The position numbers and the translations under genes were made by a program. From Candidatus Pantoea formicae (lineage in GTDB: Bacteria; Pseudomonadota; Gammaproteobacteria; Enterobacterales; Enterobacteriaceae): a DNA stretch of 64,000 bases. The notes under the pieces are model-generated. The model saw only the letters and a program-made list of their open reading frames with translations. It did no database searches and was not told the origin of the DNA. Below are positions 17,294-26,062 of this stretch, piece after piece (position 1 is the first letter of the stretch; every line of letters starts with the position of its first letter). The stretch covers positions 248,001 to 312,000 of the forward strand of contig NZ_VWXD01000005.1 of NCBI RefSeq assembly GCF_011752625.1, written 5' to 3'.

Positions 17294-17392
17294 TCTCCCT
17301 CAGGGGAGACTTTTTGTTGTGCCTTAATTCACTCCTTGTTACCTGCGGGTAACCCGTTTTCATCAGGCGAAACGGGCCACTTTTATGTGGCC
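17294..17392 (+). promoter_or_regulatory. Hairpin series in the leader of the Ig-repeat protein gene
   Basis: Consecutive inverted repeats precede the start at 17471: TCTCC/GGAGA (17294–17309), GTTACC/GGTAAC (17338–17353), CCCGTTT/AAACGGG (17353–17376) and GGCCAC/GTGGCC (17375–17392). The last three share bases at their edges, so neighbouring stems exclude one another. No T-tract follows. The rest of 16908–17470 shows no gene. Confidence 0.5.
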
Positions 17393-17470
17393 TACAAGGC
17401 GTGCCGGTACGCTTAAATCATTAGTGGATTTAATGACTGGTGCGAAAGTTTTCCTGCAATGAGGTTACCC

Positions 17471-19276
17471 ATGTCTTCATCTCAAAATGAGTTACAACTG
17501 ACTGCGATTCTTCAGTCAGCCGCGACACTCTATCCGGTCGCTGACGAATCAGTCGCTGTGCAAACGCTCAGCGTCGATACCACACCACCCGCAGCATTGC
17601 GTCCTTATGAGCCCGTCGCGCAGGATGGTGTCATAGCGGCCTGGGAGGCGAACAACAACATTCATCTGCGTGGTCGAGCAGAATCAGAGCCTGGCGCAAC
17701 CGTCACCTTAGCCTTCAACGATCAGAGCTGGACCAGTACGGTGAATCAATGGGGATACTGGAACGCTTCCATGCCGCCATCGGTATTAAGTGGGCTGGCC
17801 GACGGCAACTATAGCCTGACGCTGACCATCACCGATAAAGCGGGTAACAGCACCGATACCCAGGTCGATTTTGGCGTTTATGTCGATAAAAGTATCAAAC
17901 CCACGTTGACGCTGAACCCAGTAAGCGGAGATAACGCGGTGAGTGTCTCCGAAGGAGTTTACGATCTGGTAATCCGCGGTACGTCAACGCATATGCCGAC
18001 TGGCAGCCATGTCACGCTGACATTAGGTGACAAAACGTATCTTGGTGATGTCAATGCGAACGGTAACTGGCGTGCCTCTATCAGTGCGGATGATTTACAC
18101 GATTTCCAGGATGGCGTGTACACACTGAAGGTCACCGCAACCGATCCAAATGGCAAAACCACCTCCACGCAGCACGATCTCACCTTAATCACACACGCCA
18201 GTAGCTTGCCGGAGATCAGCTTCGACAGCGTCACCGATGACAACGTGATCAACAAAGAGGAAAGCCAAAGCGATCTGACGTTGAGCGGCAGCTTATCGGT
18301 GTTGGCTCCGGGACAGCAAGTGAGCGTTTGCAGCGGCGATGCCGTCTATCAGGCACAGGTAGGGAGTGATGGTCATTGGCAGGTCACTATCCCCGCTGCC
18401 GAGGTCGCCAGTTTCATCGCACCAGGCGAAGTGCGTGTCTATGCCAGCGATGCCGCGAATAACAGTACGGATGCCCTGCTGGAACTCCATGTGGTCACCC
18501 AGTTGCCCGATATCTATTACGAGATCGATATCGGTGGCGATACCACACTGAATTTTGCCGAAGCGCAGCACGATCTGAGCTTCTATACCGAAAATATTAA
18601 TCAACTCACCATTAACGGCAAAACCTACACGCCTGTCGATGGCATGGTGACGCTCAGCGCTGCCGATTTGCAGGCGCTGCCAGACGGGGCAGTCTCTGCT
18701 ATTGCCGCGCAAGCCGATCAATATGGCAATCACGATACGCAAACCATCGACACGCTGTTCACTGTTGCAACCCATCAGTTGCCGACCCTGACGCTCAATC
18801 AACCTTTCGATGACGGTGTGATTGATGCCGCAGACGTGAATACATGGCACCTGATTCAGGGCACCAGTACGCATCTTGATCAGGGAAGTGTCGTGACCGT
18901 CAGCTTGGGTGACCAAAGCTACAGCGCCACGGTGAAAGCGGATGGCAGTTGGTCATTCACTGTTCTGGCGGGCCAGTTGGCGACGCTGGATGACGGCAGT
19001 TATCAGATGAAAGCCAGTGCGCAGGATAAAGCCGGGAATGTGGCCAGTGCGAGTCAGCCTGTGTCGGTGGAAAGCCACGACAGCAACGCCAGCTTGAGCA
19101 GTGAGCAGGTGGATGCCTTGTTGGTCAATCTCAGTGAGAGTGACGCCAGCCACAGTAGCCAGCCAAGTGATGCGGCGGTCAGTCGGACATTGGATACCCA
19201 CTACAGTGCCAGCGATAGTGGATACACCCTCGCCGATCATCTGCAACAGCAGCACACCGCACAAACCATGGTGTAA
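17471..19276 (+). CDS. Secreted protein with Ig-like (BapA/LapA-type) repeats
   Basis: A 601-residue protein with no Sec signal, made of about five tandem ~95–105-residue beta-rich Ig-like repeats. Each ends in a motif such as ITDKAGNSTDTQV, VTATDPNGKTTS, YASDAANNSTDAL or ASAQDKAGNVASAS, and most contain GNWxxSIxADxL-like segments. A Ser/Asp/His-rich tail of about 60 residues follows, which may hold the type I secretion signal. There are no RTX nonapeptides. The start at 17471 has GAGGT upstream; the ATG at 17459 has none. The next two genes encode a type I secretion ABC protein and membrane fusion protein, so this is the likely substrate. It is small compared with the giant adhesins of this class. 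Confidence 0.78.
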   Translation: MSSSQNELQLTAILQSAATLYPVADESVAVQTLSVDTTPPAALRPYEPVAQDGVIAAWEANNNIHLRGRAESEPGATVTLAFNDQSWTSTVNQWGYWNASMPPSVLSGLADGNYSLTLTITDKAGNSTDTQVDFGVYVDKSIKPTLTLNPVSGDNAVSVSEGVYDLVIRGTSTHMPTGSHVTLTLGDKTYLGDVNANGNWRASISADDLHDFQDGVYTLKVTATDPNGKTTSTQHDLTLITHASSLPEISFDSVTDDNVINKEESQSDLTLSGSLSVLAPGQQVSVCSGDAVYQAQVGSDGHWQVTIPAAEVASFIAPGEVRVYASDAANNSTDALLELHVVTQLPDIYYEIDIGGDTTLNFAEAQHDLSFYTENINQLTINGKTYTPVDGMVTLSAADLQALPDGAVSAIAAQADQYGNHDTQTIDTLFTVATHQLPTLTLNQPFDDGVIDAADVNTWHLIQGTSTHLDQGSVVTVSLGDQSYSATVKADGSWSFTVLAGQLATLDDGSYQMKASAQDKAGNVASASQPVSVESHDSNASLSSEQVDALLVNLSESDASHSSQPSDAAVSRTLDTHYSASDSGYTLADHLQQQHTAQTMV

Positions 19277-19338
19277 GGCATACGTCGCCCGTGTCAACAG
19301 CGGGCGCTTTCGTTATACCTTTCAAGGAAATTCCAGGG

Positions 19339-21471
19339 ATGAACTCACAATCGAATCACAGCGACAATCTGATCGCTGCCATGCTGCGTGCCGCCGCGCA
19401 TTGGGGTAAACCCGCTGATCACCTTAGATTACAGCAGCAGATGCGCTGGTTTGCACATCTGGCGCCGCTGCAACAACTAGCACGCATGGCTGAGTTGCTT
19501 GGCCTGCACTGTACCTCTGTGACACAGCAGCAACTGCGTTGGGGACCCGACGTCACGCCCATATTTTTGATGCTGAATAACGGTGGGATTGCGTTGCTGG
19601 AAGAGATTAATCACGCCGGAGAGGTGCGTTACTGGTTAAGTGAGGGGGGTAATGTCATACGCGAAGGTCAACTCAGCGAGTTACTGGCGCAGAGCCTACC
19701 GGAAGTCGGTGTCATCGGTGTAGCGGCCCGCGGGCGTGACCAACGCATCGATGAGTTTATGCAGCCCTATCAGCCGCATTGGTTCTGGCACCATTTTCGT
19801 GGCATGCAGCGGCGTATCGTCGAAATCAGCCTGGCTTCCGTGGTCGGGAATGTGCTGGCACTGGCAGGGATTCTGTTTTCAATGCAGGTCTATGACCGGG
19901 TTATCCCGGCGCAATCGCAATCCACTTTGTGGGTGCTCTTCTCGGGGGTGTTATTGGCGGTAGGAATCGAGTATCTGATTCGTTTAATGCGCACTCAAGT
20001 GGCGGATCTCATGGGCAAGCGTATCGACTTGAAACTCTCTTCGATGCTGTTCGCACGCGCCATGAATATCCGTAATGAGGCGCGTCCTCGATCCACTGGC
20101 GCATTTATTGCGCAACTGCGTGAAATCGACCAAGTTCGAGAATTGCTGACCTCTACCACCGTGGGTGCAGCAGCCGATCTGCCTTTTGTGCTGCTGTTTT
20201 TATTCATCATGGCGTCCATCGGCGGCTGGCTGGTGATCATTCCACTGCTGGCTATCCCGCTGATTGTGATCCCCGGTTTACTGATACAAATTCCGATGGC
20301 TCGGCTGGCACAGGAAGGTCTTCGTGAGGGGGCGTTGCGTCAGGCGGTATTGGTGGAAACGTTGGAAGGTGTAGAAGATATTAAAGCGCTGCAAGCGGAA
20401 CCTTATTTTCAGCGCCAGTGGGAGCAAACGCACGAAGTCAGTGCCGCCGTGAGCAATCAGCAACGGCTCTGGGGGGCACGCTTAACCGGGTGGGCGGCCA
20501 GCGTGCAACAACTCACCTATGCCAGCATGCTGGTCTTCGGTGTCTACCTGATTTTAAACAACCAGATTACGACAGGTACGCTGGTGGCCAGTAGTTTGCT
20601 CTCTTCACGCACTCTCGCTCCACTCATGCAACTCACCATGGTGTTTTCCCGCTGGCAGCATGCTAAATCAGCCATGAAAGGGCTCGATGCACTGCTGCAA
20701 AAACCGCTCGACCGCCCGGAGCACCAAAGCCTTGCGCACTGCCCCGTGTTGAGAGGCCACTTCCAGTTGCAAGATGTGCGCTATCGCTATGAAGAAGAAA
20801 GTCACCTGAGTGTCCTGAATATTGCGCAGCTGGAGATTCATCCCGGTGAGCGAGTGGCGATTCTCGGCAAAGTGGGGGCGGGAAAATCGACGCTGCTGAA
20901 AATGTTGGCCGGTCAGGCGCAAGCCACGCAGGGGAGGGTCTGGGTAGATGGTGTGGATATGGCAGGGATTGATCCTATCGATCTGCGCCGCCAACTGGGT
21001 TGGTTGTCTCAGGATGCGCGTTTGTTTTTCGGGACGCTACGTCAGAATTTGCTACTCGGTAATCCCCATGCGAGTGAACAAGAGATGCTGCAAGCGTTGC
21101 GCATCAGCGGGGCGCTCGCGATGGTGCAACAAGATGCCGCGAGCCTTGATCGGGTGATTCAGGAAGGTGGGCGCGGCTTATCGGGTGGGCAACGGCAAAT
21201 GATACTGCTCAGTCGATTAATCTTGCGGCAGCCCCAGGTGGTGCTGCTGGACGAACCCACAGCGGCGATGGATGAGGCGCTGGAAGCGCAGGTGATTCGT
21301 CAGTTGTCTCAATGGATGACGGACCGCACGCTGGTGTTGGTCACCCATCGCCCAGCTCTGCTGCGGATGGTGGAGCGAATTGTGGTGATGGATAACGGAC
21401 GTATTGTGGCCGATGGTGCTCGCGAGGAGATATTACGCCATGCTGTGGGCATGAAAGGCGGTGCGGCATGA
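19339..21471 (+). CDS. Type I secretion ABC transporter, permease/ATPase
   Basis: A 710-residue inner-membrane exporter of the HlyB/LapB class. An N-terminal C39-peptidase-like domain (about 10–130) lacks a recognisable catalytic cysteine, as in non-cleaving transporters. A six-helix membrane domain follows (about 150–430), then an ATPase with Walker A GKVGAGKST at 510–518, signature LSGGQRQ near 614, Walker B VVLLDEP near 635 and a switch His (VTHRPALL). The start at 19339 has AAGGA upstream. It overlaps the next gene by 4 bp (ATGA), showing translational coupling. A TolC-like outer-membrane partner must be encoded elsewhere. Confidence 0.93.
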   Translation: MNSQSNHSDNLIAAMLRAAAHWGKPADHLRLQQQMRWFAHLAPLQQLARMAELLGLHCTSVTQQQLRWGPDVTPIFLMLNNGGIALLEEINHAGEVRYWLSEGGNVIREGQLSELLAQSLPEVGVIGVAARGRDQRIDEFMQPYQPHWFWHHFRGMQRRIVEISLASVVGNVLALAGILFSMQVYDRVIPAQSQSTLWVLFSGVLLAVGIEYLIRLMRTQVADLMGKRIDLKLSSMLFARAMNIRNEARPRSTGAFIAQLREIDQVRELLTSTTVGAAADLPFVLLFLFIMASIGGWLVIIPLLAIPLIVIPGLLIQIPMARLAQEGLREGALRQAVLVETLEGVEDIKALQAEPYFQRQWEQTHEVSAAVSNQQRLWGARLTGWAASVQQLTYASMLVFGVYLILNNQITTGTLVASSLLSSRTLAPLMQLTMVFSRWQHAKSAMKGLDALLQKPLDRPEHQSLAHCPVLRGHFQLQDVRYRYEEESHLSVLNIAQLEIHPGERVAILGKVGAGKSTLLKMLAGQAQATQGRVWVDGVDMAGIDPIDLRRQLGWLSQDARLFFGTLRQNLLLGNPHASEQEMLQALRISGALAMVQQDAASLDRVIQEGGRGLSGGQRQMILLSRLILRQPQVVLLDEPTAAMDEALEAQVIRQLSQWMTDRTLVLVTHRPALLRMVERIVVMDNGRIVADGAREEILRHAVGMKGGAA

Positions 21472-22637
21472 ATCGGGCGATGGTGAATCAAGCCCTGGCT
21501 CAGCGTGAGCGTAAAACCTCCGCGATTATCTGGATGTGTACACTCACGCTGCTGTTGTTTCTCGTGTGGGCCCACTTCGCCGTGCTGGATGAGGTCACGG
21601 TGGGCTCCGGCAAAGTGATCCCTTCAAGCCGAGCCCAGGTGATCGACAGCCTCGACGGGGGCATAATCAAACAGCTCAATGTGCATGAAGGCAGTATTGT
21701 AGAGCGCGGTCAGGTGCTGGCGGCATTAGACGCAGCCCGCTTTGCCTCCAGCTTCGGCGAAGCCATTGCTCGTGTGCGCATGTTGCGTGCCTCCGCGCAG
21801 CGGCTGCACGCCGAACTGAACGATCAGCCGCTGACATTTAGTGCGGATATCCTACAACATCCTCAGCTAGTGGCGCGTGAAACTCAGCTTTACCAGTCAC
21901 GACGGCAGAATCTCACCGAAAGTCTTCGCAATCTGCAGCAGTCATTAAAACTGGTGCAGGATGAGCTCAATATCACGCAACCTCTGGTGCTGCGCGGGGC
22001 GGCGGGCAAAGTGGACCTTATTCGATTACGCCGTCAGGTCAGTGATTTACAGGGCAAAATTGATGAAGTACGTAATGACTATTATGTCCGGGCTCATGAG
22101 GAACAGGTCAAGAATGACGGTGAACTGGATGCCCAGCAACAGGTCGCAGCGGGTAAACAGGATCAGTTAGCGCGCACCGCGTTGCTTTCACCGGTGCATG
22201 GCATTGTAAAAGACATTCGCGTGACAACCGTTGGTGGTGTGTTGGAGCCAGGTAGCAAGTTGATGGAAATCGTCCCGCTGGAGGATCAGTTGCTGATCGA
22301 AACCCGCATCAGTCCGCGAGATATCGGCTACATTCGGCCTGGTTTGCCGGCGGTGGTCAAGGTGACGGCTTATGATGCGGCTATCTATGGTGATTTGAAA
22401 GGCGAAGTGGAAAACGTGTCACCGGATACCTTGCAGGACGAGGTTAAACACGAGCAATACTATTACCGCGTGTATGTCAGAACGCAAAAAGCAGAACTCT
22501 TCAGCCCTCAAGGTCAGAAATTTGCCATCATGCCCGGTATGGTGGCTGATGTTGAGATAAAAACTGGTCAGAAATCCGTGATGGATTATCTCCTTAAGCC
22601 GCTGAATAAAGCCAAAGAATCTCTCAGAGAGCGTTAA
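21468..22637 (+). CDS. HlyD-family type I secretion periplasmic adaptor
   Basis: A 389-residue membrane fusion protein linking the ABC exporter to an outer-membrane channel. It has one N-terminal TM helix (about 20–40), then a lipoyl half-motif VIDSLDGGIIKQLNVHEGS. Alpha-helical coiled coil spans about 95–225. The second lipoyl half is LLSPVHGIVKDI, followed by a beta-barrel domain (RPGLPAVVKVTAYD) and a C-terminal segment ending near MVADVEIKTG. The ATG overlaps the ATPase stop, so the three genes are one operon. No terminator is evident directly after the stop; the oppositely oriented micF gene comes next. Confidence 0.92.
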   Translation: MNRAMVNQALAQRERKTSAIIWMCTLTLLLFLVWAHFAVLDEVTVGSGKVIPSSRAQVIDSLDGGIIKQLNVHEGSIVERGQVLAALDAARFASSFGEAIARVRMLRASAQRLHAELNDQPLTFSADILQHPQLVARETQLYQSRRQNLTESLRNLQQSLKLVQDELNITQPLVLRGAAGKVDLIRLRRQVSDLQGKIDEVRNDYYVRAHEEQVKNDGELDAQQQVAAGKQDQLARTALLSPVHGIVKDIRVTTVGGVLEPGSKLMEIVPLEDQLLIETRISPRDIGYIRPGLPAVVKVTAYDAAIYGDLKGEVENVSPDTLQDEVKHEQYYYRVYVRTQKAELFSPQGQKFAIMPGMVADVEIKTGQKSVMDYLLKPLNKAKESLRER

Positions 22638-22821
22638 GTATACGGGCCGGATAATATTTCAGCGATCTTTGTTACGGGCGGAAATTAACATTTCCTATTT
22701 AATGCTAAGCAATTAACAAAAAGTGCGAAAATAAACAAATAATGTGAAAATAAGGTGATGTTAATTTAACCCTTAAAACTAACTTTACTTGGTATAAGAA
22801 GGGATGGCGCGAATCGTAGGC

Positions 22822-22914
22822 AAAAAAATGCCGGACAATCATGTCCGGCGGGAATTAGGGTAAAACAACTCATTCGGGGTGAATGAAGGTAATAATGAAA
22901 TAAATGATGATAGC
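22822..22914 (-). ncRNA. micF: MicF antisense small RNA
   Basis: Divergent from ompC as in E. coli and the same length (93 nt). The 5' end on the minus strand is GCTATCATCATTTATTTC, matching the MicF seed that pairs with ompF mRNA. The 3' end is a terminator hairpin (GCCGGACA/TGTCCGGC at 22830–22849) followed by seven T residues (complement of 22822–22828). MicF represses OmpF translation with Hfq. The AT-rich stretch 22638–22821 shows nothing else I can support. Confidence 0.92.
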
Positions 22915-23067
22915 GGGGGTAATTGTATGCGCAGAGTGGATTTAAGTTTTGTCATTCAGTGCGGCATTGAGTCGTATGTAATTAATTGAATTTAAACGAT
23001 TAAAAAATGGTTTATCAATGTGTGCTGTATTTTTTGTTGATCTGTGCTGGTTATAAGTTCCACGTTA

Positions 23068-23106
23068 TTTACATTTTGAAATAACTATTAAATACAATGA
23101 AACACT
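23068..23106 (+). promoter_or_regulatory. OmpR-binding sites upstream of ompC
   Basis: TTTACATTTTGAAATAACT (from 23068) resembles the high-affinity OmpR site C1 of E. coli ompC, and AATACAATGAAACACT (23091–23106) resembles the next site. Their order and distance to the promoter match E. coli. They lie between micF and ompC and could serve both. Confidence 0.7.
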
Positions 23107-23135
23107 TTCGGAAATTTAGTATCATTTTCGTGATA

Positions 23136-23141
23136 GATTAT
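23136..23141 (+). promoter_or_regulatory. ompC −10 element
   Basis: GATTAT, within a stretch (GTATCATTTTCGTGATAG just upstream) that closely resembles the E. coli ompC promoter, gives a leader of about 90 nt. The Shine-Dalgarno is GAGGGT at 23225–23230. Confidence 0.6.
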
Positions 23142-23235
23142 TGCCCTGTATAAAATAACAATGGCTTGCCGGCTGAATTTTTAATCGTTCAGTTAGCAGT
23201 GGCATAAATAAAGGCACATTCAAGAGGGTAATAAA

Positions 23236-24339
23236 ATGAAACGTCGCGTTCTCTCCCTGATGATCCCTGCATTGCTGGTTGCAGGTTCAGCAAGCGCAGC
23301 TGAAATTTACAACAAAGACGGCAACAAATTAGACCTTTACGGCAAAGTTGATGGTCTGCACTATTTCTCTGATAACTCTAGCAACGACGGTGACCAGTCT
23401 TACCTGCGTTTTGGCTTCAAAGGCGAAACCCAGATCTCTGATCAACTGACCGGTTACGGCCAGTGGGAATATCAGGCTGCTCTGAATACCTCAGAGAGCG
23501 AAGGCACCGCCAACAGCTTCACACGTGTGGGCTTTGCGGGTCTGAAATTCGGTGATGCCGGTTCATTCGACTACGGTCGTAACTACGGCGTAATTTATGA
23601 TGTTGCAGGCTGGACTGACGTACTGCCAGAGTTCGGTGGCGATACCTACGGCGCGGACAACTTTATGTTCCAGCGCGGTAACGGCATGGCGACCTACCGC
23701 AACAGCAACTTCTTTGGCCTGGTGGATGGCTGGAACTTCGCGGTTCAGTATCAGGGCAAAAATGATAACCCTACCGAATCCTCTTCAGGTCGTGATGTAC
23801 TGGGTGAGAACGGCGACGGTTATGGCCTGAGCACCACATATGATCTGGGTTCAGGTTTCGGTATTGGCGCAGCGATGTTCCAGTCTGACCGTACTAACAA
23901 CCAGAACACCGGTGATATCTTGGGTCGTGGTGATAAAGCTGCAGCCTATACCGGCGGTCTGAAATATGACGCCAACAACGTCTACCTGGCCGCGATGTAT
24001 ACGCGTTCTTACAACGCGACTCGCTTCGGTTCAAGCAGCGGCGACGTTTACGGCTACGCTAACAAAGCGGATAACTGGGAACTGGTTGCACAGTATCAGT
24101 TCGACTTCGGCCTGCGTCCATCTCTGGCATACGTGACCTCTCGCGGTAGCGATATCGAAGGTTACGGCAGCCAGAACCTGAAAAAATACATTGATGTAGG
24201 TGCGACCTACTACTTCAACAAAAACATGTCGACCTATGTTGATTACCAAATCAACCTGCTGGACGACAACAACTTCACCAATGCGACCGGCATCAACACC
24301 GACGACATTGTGGCGCTGGGCTTGGTTTACCAGTTCTAA
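23236..24339 (+). CDS. ompC: Outer-membrane porin OmpC
   Basis: Trimeric 16-strand general porin for small hydrophilic solutes. It is 367 residues with a signal peptide MKRRVLSLMIPALLVAGSASA cut before AEIYNKDGNK. Loop 3 contains the constriction motif VLPEFGGDTYGADNF. The C-terminal strand ends in the porin signature LVYQF. Neighbourhood (micF divergent, OmpR sites, apbE downstream) favours OmpC over OmpF. It ends with a good terminator. The seven-kilobase block before micF is an insertion relative to E. coli. Confidence 0.96.
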   Translation: MKRRVLSLMIPALLVAGSASAAEIYNKDGNKLDLYGKVDGLHYFSDNSSNDGDQSYLRFGFKGETQISDQLTGYGQWEYQAALNTSESEGTANSFTRVGFAGLKFGDAGSFDYGRNYGVIYDVAGWTDVLPEFGGDTYGADNFMFQRGNGMATYRNSNFFGLVDGWNFAVQYQGKNDNPTESSSGRDVLGENGDGYGLSTTYDLGSGFGIGAAMFQSDRTNNQNTGDILGRGDKAAAYTGGLKYDANNVYLAAMYTRSYNATRFGSSSGDVYGYANKADNWELVAQYQFDFGLRPSLAYVTSRGSDIEGYGSQNLKKYIDVGATYYFNKNMSTYVDYQINLLDDNNFTNATGINTDDIVALGLVYQF

Positions 24340-24346
24340 GTGTGGT

Positions 24347-24379
24347 GGAGCGTGGCCAACGGGTCACGCTCCAGTTTTA
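24347..24379 (+). terminator. ompC terminator
   Basis: GGAGCGTG pairs with CACGCTCC (8 bp, 10-nt loop) and is followed by AGTTTTA. Confidence 0.75.
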
Positions 24380-24453
24380 AGTCACAGCATCAAAGCCCGC
24401 TGCAAACTTCGACTACCACCACTGCTTGTTCCCTATCTGCATCTGTACTCATC

Positions 24454-24606
24454 CTACTGCATCGATCGCCATTTTTTGGCTTTTGGCGCAGGTTGCAACG
24501 ACGTATTGAGCGTTGGCGCACTACCTTCCAGTGCGACGCCTGCCAGTGTGAACGCTGAGAAACGCAACCAGCGCTGCCAGGTCTGTTCACTTTTCGTTTT
24601 TTCCAT
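24454..24606 (-). CDS. Possible small protein, 50 aa
   Basis: An ATG at 24606 has a strong Shine-Dalgarno (GAGGTG, 5 nt upstream) and opens a 50-codon frame beginning MEKTKSEQTWQRWLRFSAFT. It has a short hydrophobic stretch (FSAFTLAGVALEG) and a basic, proline-containing end (PAPKAKKWRSMQ). I do not recognise it. It sits in the otherwise empty 670-bp gap between ompC and apbE, on the opposite strand. The good ribosome site is the main support; coding status is uncertain. Confidence 0.4.
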   Translation of the reverse strand: MEKTKSEQTWQRWLRFSAFTLAGVALEGSAPTLNTSLQPAPKAKKWRSMQ

Positions 24607-24751
24607 TTTGCACCTCGCTGATGTTCAACTCAGCATCAACGCTGCAGAATTCATGCCAGCTAACCGCTCTCAGCGCCACGCGGGCCGGACGGGGTTTGCT
24701 ACACTGCGCCAGCGCTGATGTGGTGCAAAGGGTGTGTTGTGGTGCAGAAAA

Positions 24752-24868
24752 TTAACGCCGACGCGAAGGGTAGTGCTGGATCAGACGGTGGCGGTAAGTC
24801 TGCCAGCAGCGATAGGCCCCGAAGATAAACAGGCCGGCGGATACGGCAACAATCATATAAATCATCAT
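24752..24868 (-). CDS. Likely small membrane protein, 38 aa
   Basis: Two adjacent ATG codons (24868 and 24865) follow AGGAA at a suitable distance. The frame begins MMIYMIVAVSAGLFIFGAY and ends in a basic tail (YRHRLIQHYPSRRR). One hydrophobic helix followed by a positively charged end is the classic layout of small inner-membrane proteins with the C-terminus in the cytoplasm. I do not recognise a family. It lies between ompC and apbE, divergent from apbE. Confidence 0.55.
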   Translation of the reverse strand: MMIYMIVAVSAGLFIFGAYRCWQTYRHRLIQHYPSRRR

Positions 24869-25009
24869 CTGGCGTTCCTGTATTCGTTGTCGTGCGGGAA
24901 CGCGTTATCCTGAGTCAACCTGAGTGCAACATCAAGCAGCTTTAGCCTGTTTTACAAGCGATTTATGCTTTGAAACAGGATGAATTAATGCGTTACAGAT
25001 GAGGAAAGA

Positions 25010-26047
25010 ATGGGATTTAAGAACATTCTGCTAATAAGTGTATTGGCTGCAAGCTTGAGTGGTTGCGATCGACAAGAGACGCGATCCGCGCTGGTGTTGG
25101 AAGGGAAAACCATGGGTACCGTATGGCGTGTGAGCCTTGCGGGTGTTGACCCCGGACGTCAAGCGGATTTGCAGCACGTGATCCAACAGCAACTTGATGA
25201 CGATGATCAGACGCTTTCAACCTGGAAGAAAGATTCGGTTCTGTCACGCTTCAATCAGTATCAAGGCAGTGACCCACAGCCCGTCAGTGCTGATATGGCC
25301 GATATCGTGGTCGAAGCCTTGCGCATCGGTAAGAAAACCGAGGGTGCAATGGATATTACCGTAGGCCCGCTGGTCAATCTTTGGGGCTTTGGTCCGATGA
25401 AGCAGCCCACGCATACCCCAACGGATGCGGAGATTGCCGCTGCTAAGGCGCAGACTGGATTGCAACATCTGCACGTTATCCAGAACGTTGAAGGGCAGTG
25501 GCTACAAAAAGATCTGCCTACACTTTACGTGGATCTCTCAACGATGGGGGAAGGTTACGCCACTGACCACCTGGCGCGGCTGATGGAGCAACAGGGCATT
25601 ACCGACTATCTGGTATCGGTCGGTGGTGCAGTGCTGAGCCGTGGCAAGAACGCCAGCGATCAACCCTGGCGCGTTGCCATCCAGAAACCCACCGATCGAG
25701 AAAATGCGGTTGAAGCGCGTGTTGACTTGCAGGGGCATGGCATCAGCACGTCAGGCAGCTATCGCAACTACTATGAACTCGATGGTAAACGTATTTCTCA
25801 CGTGATCGATCCCGCGACGGGACGGCCAATCGACCATAAACTGGTGTCGGCAACGGTGATTGCCACGACGGCGCTAGAGGCAGATGGTTGGGATACCGGC
25901 TTAATGGTGCTGGGGGCCGAACGTGCTAAGGCACTGGCGTTGAAGGAACACTTAGCGGTGTATCTGATCAGCAAGCAGGGTGATGGTTTTGCGCATTGGA
26001 TGTCACCACAATTCAAATCTTTCCTGATTGATCAGGAAGATAAGTAA
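25010..26047 (+). CDS. apbE: FAD:protein FMN transferase ApbE
   Basis: Periplasmic lipoprotein that covalently attaches FMN to threonine residues of flavoproteins such as RnfG and NqrB/C. It is 345 residues with a lipobox LSGC and lipidated C19. The ApbE core is visible: GKTMGTVW near the start, GAMDITVGPLVNLWGFGP, VDLSTMGEGYATD, the GGAVLSRG flavin-binding turn, ISTSGSYRNYYE, and HVIDPATGRPI. A strong GAGGAAAG precedes the ATG. alkB follows 15 bp downstream; ada, which lies between them in E. coli, is absent. Confidence 0.96.
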   Translation: MGFKNILLISVLAASLSGCDRQETRSALVLEGKTMGTVWRVSLAGVDPGRQADLQHVIQQQLDDDDQTLSTWKKDSVLSRFNQYQGSDPQPVSADMADIVVEALRIGKKTEGAMDITVGPLVNLWGFGPMKQPTHTPTDAEIAAAKAQTGLQHLHVIQNVEGQWLQKDLPTLYVDLSTMGEGYATDHLARLMEQQGITDYLVSVGGAVLSRGKNASDQPWRVAIQKPTDRENAVEARVDLQGHGISTSGSYRNYYELDGKRISHVIDPATGRPIDHKLVSATVIATTALEADGWDTGLMVLGAERAKALALKEHLAVYLISKQGDGFAHWMSPQFKSFLIDQEDK

Positions 26048-26062
26048 TTTCGGGAGACGTGT

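Noticed and set aside
18293..18916. 207-codon minus-strand frame opposite the Ig-repeat gene
   Set aside because: It tracks the repeat structure of the sense gene and has no ribosome site.
24200..24718. 172-codon plus-strand frame running out of ompC
   Set aside because: It begins inside ompC in another frame, crosses the ompC terminator and has no own start signals.
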